Positions 36,245 to 47,781 are shown, counted from the first letter of the stretch. The stretch: 64,000 nucleotides of DNA from Cryptomeria japonica (GCF_030272615.1 NC_081414.1:816332396-816396395); one strand, 5' to 3'. Numbers and translations are program-made. Notes: a model not told the origin generated them from the sequence alone.

Positions 36245-37933
36245 GAGGTCATTAAATATTTATGTATTAATGATCACCTTCTGAGATTAAATATGTTACT
36301 CCAAATTCTTTGTATGATTCTTTGGATAATAAATGATGCATTGCCATTGAAAAAGAACAAGAGATCAGGGAGAAATTTTTTGCACAGTACTTTCCTGATG
36401 CTTCAAATTCTGAGTTATTTTAAATTATTGATAAGCACAAAGGCATTTTCTTCATGAGAAGGAGGTGACTCAGGTTACTAGAAGGTAAAACCTCTGAAGT
36501 AGAAAAAGATACATATGTACATGTTAAAGTTGTTGTCGAAATACACCGAGTATCTGAAGCCACTAGGAAGGCTGATCAAGAACTTGACCTATCCTCAGTC
36601 AAACTAGATGAGGTATTTGACAGTCAAACTAGATGAGGTATTTGACAGTCAAAGTGAAAGAGTGACAGAACAAAATGACCCTATTGATGTTGATGCATTA
36701 GATAATGAGGATGTCACTCAAGACAAAGAAAAAGATGAGAAAGAGAAATAGGACAAAGAGAAAGTAGAGAAAGAACAAGAAGAAAAAGCAAGGCAAGAAG
36801 AAGCAAAGAGGAAACAAGAAGAGAAGAGGAAAGAAGAAGATAAGAGAAAAGAAGAAGAAAAGAGGAAGGAAGAAGAAAGGAAGGAGGAAGAAGAAAAGAA
36901 AAAGCAGGAAGAGGATAAGAAGAAGAAAGAAGTGGAGAAGAAACAAGAAGAGGAGAAAACGAAAGAGTCAGAGAAGAAGAAAGAAGAATAAAAGAAAAGA
37001 GTGGAAGAGGAGAAAGAAGAAGAGAAGAGAAAACAAGTGGAGATCAAGGCCAAATAAGGAGGGTAGACTTCTAAGGAAGCTAGTGATCAAACCAAGCAGG
37101 TTGATTCCACCAATCCTATTGATCTAACTCTTGCATGTCTGACTCAATCAACAGATGAGTTTGAGTTGCTCCGAAGCATTAAACTTGCACAGGAGAGACT
37201 AGAAGAATTGTGGAAGAAGAAAGAACAATATGTCATACAAATTGTTGTTGACACCCTTACCAATCTAATTCCCGGTACTAACCTCCCCAGTACCAAATCC
37301 TCTCTAGCCAAGCTCAAAATTATTTGTACCGTAGTAGAGGACCAGGTACAAGTTGCTCAAGCAACTGCAAGAAAGAACCATGAAAAGGCACTCAATATTG
37401 CCTTAGTCAAGCAAATGAATGAACTCAGGACACAACTACTGAAGTAGAAGGATGATATCAGTGTTGCTATGGGTGAGGGTAAAATACATTTGAGTAAAAT
37501 CAACCAACCCCATCTGTTTTGTGAAGATGTGCTCAAACAAAAAACTCAACTCCAATCAGAGTTACAGGCATACATCTGCAACTTCAAGATGCCCTATGAT
37601 TTATTCACTATCTATGGACAAACTGTTCATCATTTTCAATATCAGACTACCAAGATGGACTTAGAAATCAGAAACCGAACTCAAGATCTACAAGAGCTTC
37701 AACTACTCCTATTGCCAAAATGGTAGGTTCTTCAGAGATGTTTTCTCAACTTGGAAGGTATCACAGTAAATTAAGAGATGAGTACCATCGATGCAATGGA
37801 AGAACTAGCATTCCAGATGAAGACTGAAAGTGAGATTGCTACCTTGCTACTTGAGTCATGGACATCGGACATGAAGACTTTTGTGCAGAATTTTAAATCT
37901 GTTTTCGAGGAATTTCATTCCTTATTGTCATGA
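36245..37933 (+). pseudogene. Element E second frame, decayed continuation with long coiled coil
   Basis: Coding character continues after the stop at 36242 with frameshifts and stops. A segment with ATRKADQELDLSSVKLDEVF is followed by a Lys/Glu repeat coiled coil (about 36722-37060, units such as KRKEEEKRKEEE). After that come a helical region (SIKLAQERLEELWKKKEQY, ARKNHEKALNIALVKQMNEL) and a C-terminal part ending at TGA 37931. The pieces at 36722, 37166 and 37469 are all in the frame of the 505-residue part, so the ancestral protein was probably about 1,070 residues. Confidence 0.6.
36596..36650 (+). repeat. 25-bp tandem duplication in element E
   Basis: CAGTC-starting units at 36596, 36621 and (partial) 36646, period 25. 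It shifts the frame, one of the visible lesions in the second protein. Confidence 0.9.
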
Positions 37934-38165
37934 ATATCTACTTTGTTTTATTTTATAAAAGGGATACTTTGCTTTACTTTATCACTGTTGGCAAAGGGAG
38001 AGTAGTGTACATTAAAATATTGGTGAATGTTACCATTTTATGCACTTACTTGTAGTTTTTGCAAATGAAGGAGTATATATGCTTAAGGGGAGTAATTTTG
38101 ATTATGGCATTTTTTTTGTAAAGCACTTGGATGTCAAAATTTTCCTAAGTGTTGCCATCAATGCC

Positions 38166-38177
38166 AAAGGGGGAGAT
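38166..38177 (+). other. Element E polypurine tract
   Basis: AAAGGGGGAGAT directly before the 3' LTR. Confidence 0.85.
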
Positions 38178-39330
38178 TGTTGGTATTTTGATGATGTTTT
38201 GATTGTCATTGATGGACACACACTTACTTGATGTACGAGTTATGCTCAACCGATAGTTGTTCCAACTAGTATTGTATGTCATTAAATGTGTAGTCTTTAA
38301 ACTATCGGTATTTTGCAGAAGATGGTTTACCGGTCACAAATTAACTGAAGATCCCAAGTGGTATGTAGAACCCAAGCGGTACAAGGATCTCAAGTGGAAC
38401 GAAGGACCCGAGCGGTAGTCAATTTTTTATCAGAACACTACGATCTTCCAGTCTTCATTTTTTTGACAATCGGTAATCGGTATATTGCATTAACCGATAC
38501 ATATCTGTGATGAGTTACCAACCGATATTATTGTAATGTGTGATGAGTTATCATCCATCGACACTTTGGCGGTGTTTTTGTGTCGTGTTACCAAATGTGT
38601 CTAGATGCACTGTACCTAGGAACTTGTAGTCTAATCTTATTGGACCGACATGAAATCAGATTCCTTTGTAAGGACATCATGTCTAGGTTTTGTATGTGAG
38701 ATAGAAAAGAAAAAGGTTACTATGTGCGATCATTGAAGAGAAGGTTAGGTCTATGTGAAGAGATAGAGTGTGCAAATATAGAAGACTGAAGTAATGCCAA
38801 AATGCATTAACAAGGAGCTTTCAAGAATCTAATTAAGCATACTATGCTATTATCTAGATCATTCACTTGTTGATTACTCACATCTTCGACAAGTCTGAAG
38901 CCCTTAACCAGGTAGGCTCAACAAAGCCTTTGTAAATCCTCTAACAAGGTGGTTCAAAACTGTGGATCTTGAATCCTCTAACGGGTAGTCTTTAACATGA
39001 CTTATCTCCTAACAGAGATCTAGATTCCTAACAGGATCTGTTCTGGTGAAGAACATTGTATGACCTTAACCGGTCTGGTTACTATTTTGCAAATAGTTAC
39101 TTGTGAGTTTCTGCTCATCGTGGTTTTTCCCATTTGGGTTCCCATGTCAAATATCTTGTGTTATGGTGATTGTGCTTTTGTGGGTGAATGCTTTGTTTTC
39201 TATTTGGTTTGCATTTATCTTAACCAGATTATTAGTGAATCTATTGCACCAGTTATCTGCTAAACTGTTTAAGAGTTTGCTTACAATATTTTTTGGCATA
39301 CTAATTCACCCCCCCTCTTAGTATTCATCA
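38178..39330 (+). repeat. Element E 3' LTR
   Basis: 1153 bp, partner of 31784-32964; ends TTAGTATTCATCA. Its C-run (39309-39315) is 7 long, against 14 in the 5' LTR. Confidence 0.93.
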
Positions 39331-39335
39331 CAATA

Positions 39336-40345
39336 ATATTGGCCATGTAGTCCCAATCTTGTCCTCCGAGGCTCTCATACTCACATAGGCAACATCATAA
39401 GAAATAGTCAGCCCCCAAGTAGCCAGATCCTATCACCTCCGTGCATATAGCATTGTCCCTTGTGGGAGTCCCTGGACTCTGCCATACTGATGTAACACTC
39501 GTGTAATGATGAACCGCTCAATGATGTATGGAGTAGAACCAATGAGGTACCATGAGCAGAAAACAAACACCATCTCATGTGCATCCTCTGTCTATTGCTC
39601 ACAATCTCTATATGGTCTCTAGATCACGTTGTCAAGATCATCCAACACTCACCTCCAATACTCCAGTTTGCCCAGCTTTCGTTGGACAACTGCACCTGGG
39701 TAACCATATACATAGGGCCTCCCTACTAGATGATATCTATCTGCTAGTGGACGTGTGACAAGTGCGTGCTCCCAAGCCCATATCTGTAGTAGGGTCACAC
39801 CTGCTGATAATGCGACTGATCCCTGGAAAATAACCCGATGCAAGTCATAGTATAAGTGAGCTAACATACAGGATTCCCAAGAGAACCTAGTGCCCTGTGT
39901 AATCATCTACTCTAGCAAGCGGCCCCACCCAACTGAGAAACCCTTTGACCTATGATCAGGACAAAGGAAACCACCAACAAACCCTGTCAATACCGAAGGA
40001 AGTGGAGCATAATCTAAATTGAGCATCTCCTACCAAGGGATATCATACCCACATATCTGATCATTGTAAAAAATCTTTCTTAGTGCATCTGTCCCACCTT
40101 GCTCATATAAGTCATAATAGATGATATGCCCAACCACGGGTATCCTAAGTATCTGGTAGACATCCTTTGGTGTCACTGTTATCTCGCCCTAAGGTAGATG
40201 AAAGGTGTTATGCTCGTTGTGCCATCTCTCGATCAACGCAGTCAACAAACCCCGGTTAATCGTATACTGGGGCATATCGATCAAGGAAGATAGTCCATAT
40301 CAGTGAATCAAATCCAAATCTTCCTAAGTAAGATGTTATATCAAA
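39336..40345 (-). pseudogene. Element C antisense PMD gene, N-terminal and central piece
   Basis: The minus strand encodes the core of a plant mobile domain, broken by several stops. Readable segments are LLTALIERWHNEHNTFHLP followed by GEITVTPKDVYQILRIPV, then FSWESCMLAHLYYDLH, GVTLLQIWAWEHALVTRPL, and ERFIITRVLHQYGRVQGLP. These match, in order, the PMD words of the antisense gene in element B. With 31704-31783, 25482-25857 and 23770-24325 it makes one gene cut by three insertions. An upstream exon near 41269 (ATG on the minus strand) is possible but weak. Confidence 0.78.
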
Positions 40346-41710
40346 CTATAGGTCTTTGGGAAACATTCCCGACACTGAAGAGTACCTAAAGGCTCCTGTT
40401 ATCATACCAAATCAACATATCATTAACTTAATTTATTTATCTGTCTATCTCACTCATGTGAGATTGCTATCAAATCTCGTAGAGCCCCTATCAGTGACTC
40501 TCATTTATCATGAGGTTGTTATCAATTTTATCCTATCTAGTGCGTGAATCCAGATAATTGAAACTGATCATTAACTAATCAATTAGGAGTCTCTAAATCA
40601 ATTTTCATCAATCGAGTATCAAATTGCTAATCAAACTAATAAAAAATCCAATGTTAACTATTTGTGCGCTAAAGATCATCAATCTAAAAATCAATCATTT
40701 TGTTTTTTATCAAAAATTCAGTGAGGGTGAGGTTTCTGTGCGTTAATATCGTCGATCTAAAAATCAGTGATTGTTTTTATTAAAAATTTAGCATGGGAAT
40801 TTTTTTGCGTTATTGGGGCTTAAGTCGACGCTTACGACATCGGCGACAATGTCCACGGTACCCAAAATGACATCCCTAACATCGACGACGACATCCGTGG
40901 GGCCTCCACTGGCGCCAGGGGTGGCACCTCCTCCTGCCACAAATCCAAAAATTTAAAATTTTTCAAAAAAAAACCCTAAACGCCAAATATAAAAAAAAAA
41001 ATCAAAATCTTAAAAACGCCAATATCAAATCCAAAAACACCCAAAACCCATTTTGCAAAATAAAAAACCCAGAAAAATAAACTAAACATTTCGAACACCC
41101 ATTTGCTAAAAACAACTAAATCATTCAAAAATCAATTTAAAATTCTACCAAAATCATCAAAAACATACAAAGAGGATTTTCTCGAAGTACGTATCGGTGG
41201 ACCATAGGTTGAAGGACACTAATATCACCACACTCTCTCGAATCGATGCTCCTGACGTGGAATCACCATCTTGGCTCCAAAGCTCCACTTCTAAATTTTT
41301 GAAATGCACAAATGAAAATGAATGGTAAAATGTGGTTCACTTTTTCTTTAAAAGGGACAAAATGGCATTTAAGTGGGATGTTTTTATCCTATTTAATTAA
41401 AAAAACCTCTTCCGATCACTCTTTAATCAATTCAATCAAAATTGGCAATGATGGGGCAAAAATTTAAAATCTTTTATCGGTAGATCAATCGAAAAATTTA
41501 AAAATCTTAAAAAATCTAAAATCATTAAATTTTTTTAAAAATTTCGAAAATCACGAAAAAATCTTAAAAATTCAAAATTTTCTGATTTATCTCCCGAGGG
41601 GGCATCCTCACATCCGTCATCTATCAGTCAATGTCTGAGGCATATTATCTAACCAAATCAACAACAACGAGCAATTTTTCTTTGAACCAACATGTTATCA
41701 CACATCGCTT
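40346..41710. other. Element C region upstream of the antisense gene
   Basis: AT-rich, no supported gene. On the minus strand it is upstream of the PMD piece and may hold its first exon (ATG at 41269) and promoter. Confidence 0.45.
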
Positions 41711-41725
41711 CAAAGAGGGGCAAAA
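41711..41725 (+). other. Element C polypurine tract
   Basis: CAAAGAGGGGCAAAA directly before a TGTATACTC LTR start. Confidence 0.65.
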
Positions 41726-42103
41726 TGTATACTCTAAAAATTGGTTCGGAAAATCGAATTAATTAAATACGAAAAAATATTTAATTAATGACCTTTTATT
41801 CTTCTACTATATAAATGAATTAAATAATTTGTTTACATGGTTCATTTTCTTAGTTCATCCCACCAAAATCAATCTCTTCTATTTCCTAATTAAATAAATG
41901 AATTTAGTTAATTTGTTTATTTAATTATTCCCTCCCCATTAAATTTAAATTTTAAATTCAAATTTAAGCACATGCGTCCTAACTCCTAACCACTCCCTAA
42001 CCTAACCTTCTTCTAACCAACCCCTAGCCTAACCATAGGTTAACTAATCCTATCCCTTCCAACTTCTTATCCTAACCATCTTTGGAGTGTCCACCCTCTC
42101 TCG

Positions 42104-42133
42104 GAGACATGTGGCACTTATGCCACATGTCTC
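42104..42133. promoter_or_regulatory. Perfect 13-bp inverted repeat in the element C LTR
   Basis: GAGACATGTGGCA and its exact complement separated by CTTA. It lies 170 bp before the TATA box and contains CACATGT, an E-box-like core, on both sides. It could be a protein-binding dyad or a hairpin. Confidence 0.75.
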
Positions 42134-42303
42134 TCATCTCCATGCCACTTGTCCCTTTGTTGGCATATGGTTGGAGATTCTTTGCCACTTGTCTCCTTAG
42201 GAATGACAACCTCCTTCCAAATTTTTCAATCTCAACCGTCGATTTATCCAGACTGAATTTGCACTGTTGATTCTTGCCACCTCACCTCTGGTCATGAAAA
42301 TCC

Positions 42304-42310
42304 TATAAAT
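42304..42310 (+). promoter_or_regulatory. TATA box of the element C LTR
   Basis: TATAAAT followed by a C-rich stretch and a repeated AGCATTAGCATCATT-type leader, typical of an LTR promoter. Confidence 0.55.
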
Positions 42311-42633
42311 ACCCCCTCTTTTGGCTATGAGAGGACCCTTAGCATCATTATCAGCATTCTATAAGCATTTTCAGCAATCATAACATAGTTATCATAGCAT
42401 TAGAGTAGCATTAGCATCATTTTAATGGCTTTCATTAGTAGCTTAATCATCATAATGTAGATTTGCATAGAAACAGTTTAGCTTTTTGCATCTTAGCTTG
42501 CATATCAATTCCCATTTCTTTGGTTGTCACTTTGTCAAAGATCATGCATCTGAGAGCCACTAAATGAATCGACAAAGTCCTCAAGACTAGGGAGTGATGA
42601 GACGATATTGGGGAGTGTTCTAATTGTTTTGTT

Positions 42634-43020
42634 TTGTTTCCTCAATTTAATGTGTCATTGAGCATGTGTGGTTTAAATGCTTTTAATGGATTAATCACTA
42701 TATTTTTACACATAGCTATTGTAAGTTGCTTAAGTGGTGAAGAGTTTGGTAGGGTTGTGGGATTGAAGACTACTAAAGAGATTTGGGACAAGTTGAAAAG
42801 TGTATATGAAGGTGATCCGAAGTCAAAGCAAGCTAAATTGACAAATTTGAAGCGCAAATTTGAGAACCTAATGATGTCTAATGTTGAGCTCATTAAAGGT
42901 TATATACATAAGGTAAATGAAGTTGTAAATGCTATCAAAGGTGTTGTTGTGAACCGATATAGAATTTATAAATCTACGTTCAATAGCTACAAACAATTTA
43001 GAAAGTTTATGACTAAATAA
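42634..43020 (+). pseudogene. Copia gag (UBN2-type) fragment
   Basis: A single open stretch with EEFGRVVGLKTTKEIWDKL, KSVYEGDPKSKQAKLTNLKR, FENLMMSNVELIKGYI and HKVNEVVNAI. This is the conserved core of copia Gag proteins of the UBN2 family. The start and end are not copia-like, so only the middle of a gag survives. No protease, integrase or RT follows. Confidence 0.72.
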
Positions 43021-45020
43021 TCAATTTGAAGAGGATTAATCTTTTCTAGGAGTTTGAATTTTTAGTTATTTATATAATCTAAATGTAACTATTTTTATGA
43101 TTTGATATTGTTTCAAAAACAATCTTTTTTTGTTTTGAAGTTGTTTATATAAAGATTAAGTTATCATAGTAATTATACAAAAAAGATGTATAAATATCAT
43201 ATTTTGTACTATTCAAAAGAGCTTTTTGAGATTTTTCATGATTTTGAACTTATGAGAAAATATGATTATGCAAGTGTTTGGATAGATATAAGAAAGAAAA
43301 TATTTACACATTTTTGTTCAATCATTTTCTAGAATTAATTTTTTCTTATATCTTTGCTAAATGATATTTTGTTGTAACATGTTATCAAATTGAATTCAGT
43401 ATTATATTTGAAATTACTCGTGTCATGCAAATTTATAATCTTTGTGAAATATATTTATTTTAATATTACTGCATTTTATGAAGTTATCCAATATTTTGTT
43501 AAAGTACTTACAAAAATCATTCTCTTTAATCTATAGGAAAGTTAGTAAAATTTGGATTGTGGAACTACTTGGCCTTTCACTATATTTTTTACTCACTATC
43601 AGGGACTATAAATATCATCCTTTATTAATTTTGCTTTTGTTATATTGTAATGTTTTAGTGTTTATGCTTCATCTTAGCCAAGAATGATATTATTTAAATT
43701 ATATTATATTAGACAATAAATTGATTTAGAAATATTGTTCTATCATTCTATGATGTTCTAGTTTGAGGAGTTCCAACCAGTGTGAGTCATATTCTATTTT
43801 TGTATTCATTATTATTCCAAGTTCAAATTAATTTTGTCACTATTTTCCTTTTCTAATCAATTATGTGAGTTGTTAATGTGATTAAGTTGATTACATAATG
43901 AATTTCATTTTTGTATTGTTTCGATAATTAGATCTTGACAATAGATTCAAATTCATACTTGCTAATGTGTGAGGCACTTTTTAGTATCTTTTGAGTGCAT
44001 ATTTTGTATTTATTTCATCTAAGTTATGGTTTTCATTCAAAACATGATAGTATATTATATTAGTAACATATTAGTGCCTTGATTAGATATATTGTATTGC
44101 ATTTATCGTACAACAACTCTTTTTATACTTGTGCCTAGTAATATTGATTATGCATCCCTTCTCATTGATTCATTCTAGAGCATGTCAATTTTGGAAGCAT
44201 TTTAATAGTAAATATTGTACAAGTTCATATATTTGATTCCGCGCCTTTTCATAAAAGTAATGTTTTTTCTTGAGTGTTTATTTCATTAGAGACCAAATAA
44301 TGCTAAGGTTTGTTCTATATTCTCAAGGTCTTCTATCAAAAGTATGCTACAAAAGGTAACTTATATGAGATTTTCTTTGTCAACAATAATATATTTGTTA
44401 TTCCATTTTAGATAGAGGAAAATTTTGTTCTAATATTTTAATTTTTATTATTATTAGTAATATATGATTTTATTACTAATAGTAATAAAAGATTACATAT
44501 TATCTTTGAAATCATATCCAATCCAAAATCCATCACGACTATAACAAAAACCACCCTACAAACTCGCCACCCCCCGAGACGCCCCTAACCTATGTACATT
44601 TCTATCAATTACATTGTACAAAAAATTGAGTTATTCTACAATTTTGCCACTAACACCTAACCTTGGTGCAAAATGCTCTCCTTATACCCACAAAATTTCT
44701 TATTCACCACCCCCTGAACCTCCCCTAATAGATACATTACATGTATTCTCAAAAACCCTACATACATTACAAAATTGAGGGTTTATAAAACCAAGGACAA
44801 ACAAAAAATACTAGCTTCATCCAAAATTTGGCGTCAATCACCGGGAACCCTACATCTTTGGCTTACCTAGGCCATTATCCCAGTAATCTTCAGGGTTGAA
44901 TTTGAGGCCTTTCTAACCTTGTTTTTTTTTTTTTCCCAATCTATTCATCATTCAATCTCCTTCTCCCACACGAACTCTTTCAAACTCTCCTCACCAATTA
45001 GGGCATCCTTTTTAAATATT
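43021..45020. other. AT-rich region, no gene seen
   Basis: Very AT-rich, no convincing coding stretch. A short inverted repeat (TTAGTAATA against TATTACTAA) lies at about 44449-44489. A T-run near 44926 could be the tail of a minus-strand retrotranscript. Confidence 0.5.
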
Positions 45021-45966
45021 TGGGCAACCGAGAGGGGGGTGAATCAGTTGACAACTTAAATAATTCTTTTACACATCCGGAGTAACCAACAAAATTAATT
45101 AAAACAGATATAACATGAAAGCACATAGACAAAACATATCACACAATGAACACTAGATATGATGTGGAAACCCCAATAAGGGAAAAACCACGAAGAATGT
45201 TAATTCTCAATATATAACATTAGTTAAGGTGACACCGATTAAGGTGATTTTTACAAAGGGTGGCTCACTGTCAGAATGCTCACTGTAGGAGGGCAAACTA
45301 CCCAGAAAAGATTCACTGTCAAAGGAAGAAGAAAGAAAAAGAGAATCTACCACTGTGACACAACTTTCAATACTTGAGCTGCTTTTGGTGCCTTCTCAGC
45401 AACAACACACATCACACATCATCAACAATCAATTTTTTCCTTTTCTTTCTTGCACATCTTCCATATGCTCATCATTCAATTCATCCTCTTATTTATATTG
45501 TCTCTAGGAGACATAATCTTCTAAGTCAACTGAGAAAGAGATTTGAAATAGGTCAACACTGAACATTTTGGTGGTGGGAAGGAATGAGAAGTAGACCATA
45601 CCACAACACACATCATTGGTCAGATCAACACATTGTGTTCATCACAAATTCTGGACCCAAAACATGACTCACACGCTACATAAATGTCATTTCTCATCCT
45701 CGAATTTTGGACTTAATCTGGACCCAAAATAGATCTACCCATCTTAACAAAAATAAGAATGAAACCAAAATAGTGATGAATGCAATCGATTAATACCATA
45801 TCCAATAAATAGAGAAATTTGGATCACCGTCATCACAAATAATCAACACTGAATATCAACTGTAGCACATCTTCCAGAGCACCAAAGATTCTAGGAGCAC
45901 ATCTTTCAAATCACCAACACCAATATGTTGACATCAATGACAACCATCAACATCACATTTACAACA
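45021..45966 (-). repeat. LTR of the element E family, minus strand, probably a 3' LTR
   Basis: On the minus strand it starts TGTTGTAAATGTGATG and has the family words TTGTCATTGATG, the GTGGAAACCCCAATAAGGG-type segment and a short C-run before its end (G-run 45034-45039). A polypurine-like AATGGGAGGAT adjoins at the upstream side (45967 on). No duplication flanks it, as expected for a 3' LTR with its element body to the right. Confidence 0.6.
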
Positions 45967-46143
45967 ATCCTCCCATTGTTCTTCTTTGTTCTCATTGTCC
46001 CTCCACAGAATGAAAGGCCTAAAATTTGCATTCTCTTCACTAGTACAAATGCCTTCTCTCACATTCCTTTGCAAAAAATTCCTTGGAACTACTCTCATGA
46101 GTAATTATTTAAACTCAAAGAGATATACATCTAGTATGCAAGC

Positions 46144-46392
46144 TCAGAGCACCCACTCCATCTCCACCTTAGTACCTAGTTCGAGACCCCAAGGAGCCAC
46201 CATCAAAACGATATCTACATTGGTGCAAAACTTTAATTCTGATTTCAAAAAGTCCTCCCCAAGAAAATTGTTCAAAATTTGAAGAAAAAAAGGATCCTCG
46301 TGCTTGACAATACCACACAACCTCTTCTCATAAATTTTACCCAAAAAGCCCAATTGTTGTTTAGACGACGAGAGTGAAAAATTGGCCTCCAT
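46144..46392 (-). other. Unrecognised minus-strand open stretch
   Basis: An 82-residue stretch with protein-like composition (QLGFLGKIYEKRLCGIV, DPFFLQILNNFLGEDFLKSE) lies downstream of the RNase H fragment, on the same strand. No family recognised. It may be part of the same element. Confidence 0.3.
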
Positions 46393-46616
46393 CTTCTCCG
46401 CTCTACACTAGTTCTTTGACTCTATAATTCCTCCACTCATTATCTTTTAACCTTTCTTTAAAACAAGAACTAACACAAGATGTCCTATAAATCATCCACT
46501 TCCCACCATGGCCAATACATTTCATCATTCCTTCTCAAACGTTGACGTACACTCATCTTCGTACGCCAACTCAATCCCTAAAAAATCCTCCCATATCTCT
46601 TCTCCTTGCATAACAT

Positions 46617-47021
46617 TTAATGATATCTCTGCCTTAGACAAAGTGTCTGCAACGATATTACCCTCTCACCGGTATGTGAAATTTCAAAGTTATCAAATTC
46701 TTTAATTTCTTTTAATATTATTTTATCTAATCTCCATGAAAGTGCCTTCCCCTTAATTAAGGCATTAACAATTGCTAGTGAATCCCCTTCAAGATGCAAA
46801 TTAGAATTTGCTAGTCGTTTGGCCATCCTCACTCCCCATAGTGCAGCTTGGACTTCGACTTCATTATTCCTCCCTACAGAAAGTGATCTCGCACCAAGGG
46901 AAAGAATATCACCCTTCCAATTATGAACCATGTATCCATCCCCTGTTGGGTCCAAATTTTGTTTTGATGACTTGTCAAAATTAGTTTTGATCCATCCTCG
47001 ATCTGATTTCCTCCACTTCAC
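46617..47021 (-). pseudogene. Plant RNase H (RVT_3-type) fragment
   Basis: On the minus strand: KWRKSDRGWIKTNFD, a glycine-rich turn, NNEVEVQAALWGVRMAKRL and LHLEGDSLAIVNALI. These are the successive motifs of the RNase H found at the end of plant LINEs and in related retro-genes. The frame shifts near 46650, after which VADTLSKAEISLN is readable. No RT precedes it within reach. It may be the end of a LINE or cargo of the LTR element whose LTR lies at 45021. Confidence 0.7.
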
Positions 47022-47554
47022 TTTGACTATGTCTCGACACTTTGGATTAACCCAAGGAAGCCCATTAATGATTCATTCTAATGTGTTGATTTATGAGCGT
47101 TATATCATCAAAAAAAAATTATTGTTGCAAAGTTTGGAAATTTTTTGTTTTGTTTTTAATTTGAAAATTTATTGATATGATGTCAATTATTTATTTTAGG
47201 TTCTATTATTTTGATGATTTTATTGGTGAGTTTTAAAACTTTGAATTTGCTTGTTGCAAGTATCGAATGATGATTCGACTACTACATAGTATTATATCAT
47301 ATTAGTGCAAGGAATATAGGTAATAAAATCATTAGCAAGTAAAAAAAATTAAAATTAAATTGTTAATGTCAAAGTTTTTAATATTATGTTAATATAATGC
47401 AAATGATTAGACATGAAAGTTGCTAAAAGATGTTTAGTATATTCAAATTTATAGATGTAGTTCAAATTTCATACTCAAAACCGACTAATCTTCTCATTTT
47501 GTTTTCAGATTCTATATCAATCAAGAAGTCTATTTTTAAAATCTACGCAACAAA
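47022..47554. other. AT-rich region, no gene seen
   Basis: No coding stretch or repeat that I can support, up to the left arm of the inverted repeat. Confidence 0.5.
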
Positions 47555-47690
47555 TCTATTTAGAGGCATTTGTAGTTGTCAATTTGCAAATAAACATCCG
47601 CAAGAAGCAAATGAGATACAAAAATATCTTTTTGCATGGAAAGTTGTTGGACATGTGTGTATCTAGAAAATCAAAAGCAAGAACCTATTC
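47555..47690 (+). repeat. Left arm of a large inverted repeat
   Basis: Pairs with 52518-52655 in reverse complement. The best block, CAAATGAGATACAA...TCTTTTTGCATGGAAAG (about 36 bp), has only two or three mismatches. Similarity extends on both sides, with small gaps, through ATAAACAT and ATCTAGAAAA. Confidence 0.8.
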
Positions 47691-47781
47691 ACATTTTTCT
47701 TTCCACATTGTATAAAAATATTTCTTAATATGACACTAGAATCCAAGTACCATTAAATGGTATTTTATACAATATAGAAAG

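Larger units (their letters stand above)
31784..39330 (+). mobile_element. Element E: non-autonomous LTR element with gag-like and second long frame
   Basis: A 7.5-kb element with LTRs of 1181 and 1153 bp, an initiator-Met PBS, a polypurine tract and near-perfect duplications CGATA (31779-31783) and CAATA (39331-39335). The interior codes for a coiled-coil, four-zinc-knuckle protein and a second large frame. I find no protease, RT, RNase H or integrase motif on either strand. It therefore resembles TR-GAG or LARD-type elements and must use foreign enzymes. It inserted into the antisense PMD gene of element C. Confidence 0.9.
19875..42605 (+). mobile_element. Element C: old Tat-lineage element hosting all other insertions
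   Basis: Only the 3' part is in the window: end of RT/RNase H, second RNase H, integrase, spacer, an antisense PMD gene in pieces, polypurine tract and 3' LTR. It is interrupted by a solo LTR (24326-25476), copia element D (25858-31698) and element E (31784-39330). Its left part was split off by element A and lies upstream of the window. The same gene order as B, including the antisense PMD gene, marks it as Tat lineage. Many stops, a frameshift and a lost integrase aspartate mark it as old and inactive. Confidence 0.8.
41726..42605 (+). repeat. Element C 3' LTR (end approximate)
   Basis: Starts TGTATACTCTAAAAATTGG after the polypurine tract. It has a TATA box at 42304-42310 and a perfect 13-bp inverted repeat at 42104-42133. 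The right end is placed by rough similarity to 54960-54988 and is uncertain. Confidence 0.6.

Noticed and set aside
36698-37053. Long Leu/Phe/Ser-rich open frames on the minus strand
   Set aside because: They are the complement of the Lys/Glu coiled-coil repeat of element E; purine-rich repeats always leave such frames open.
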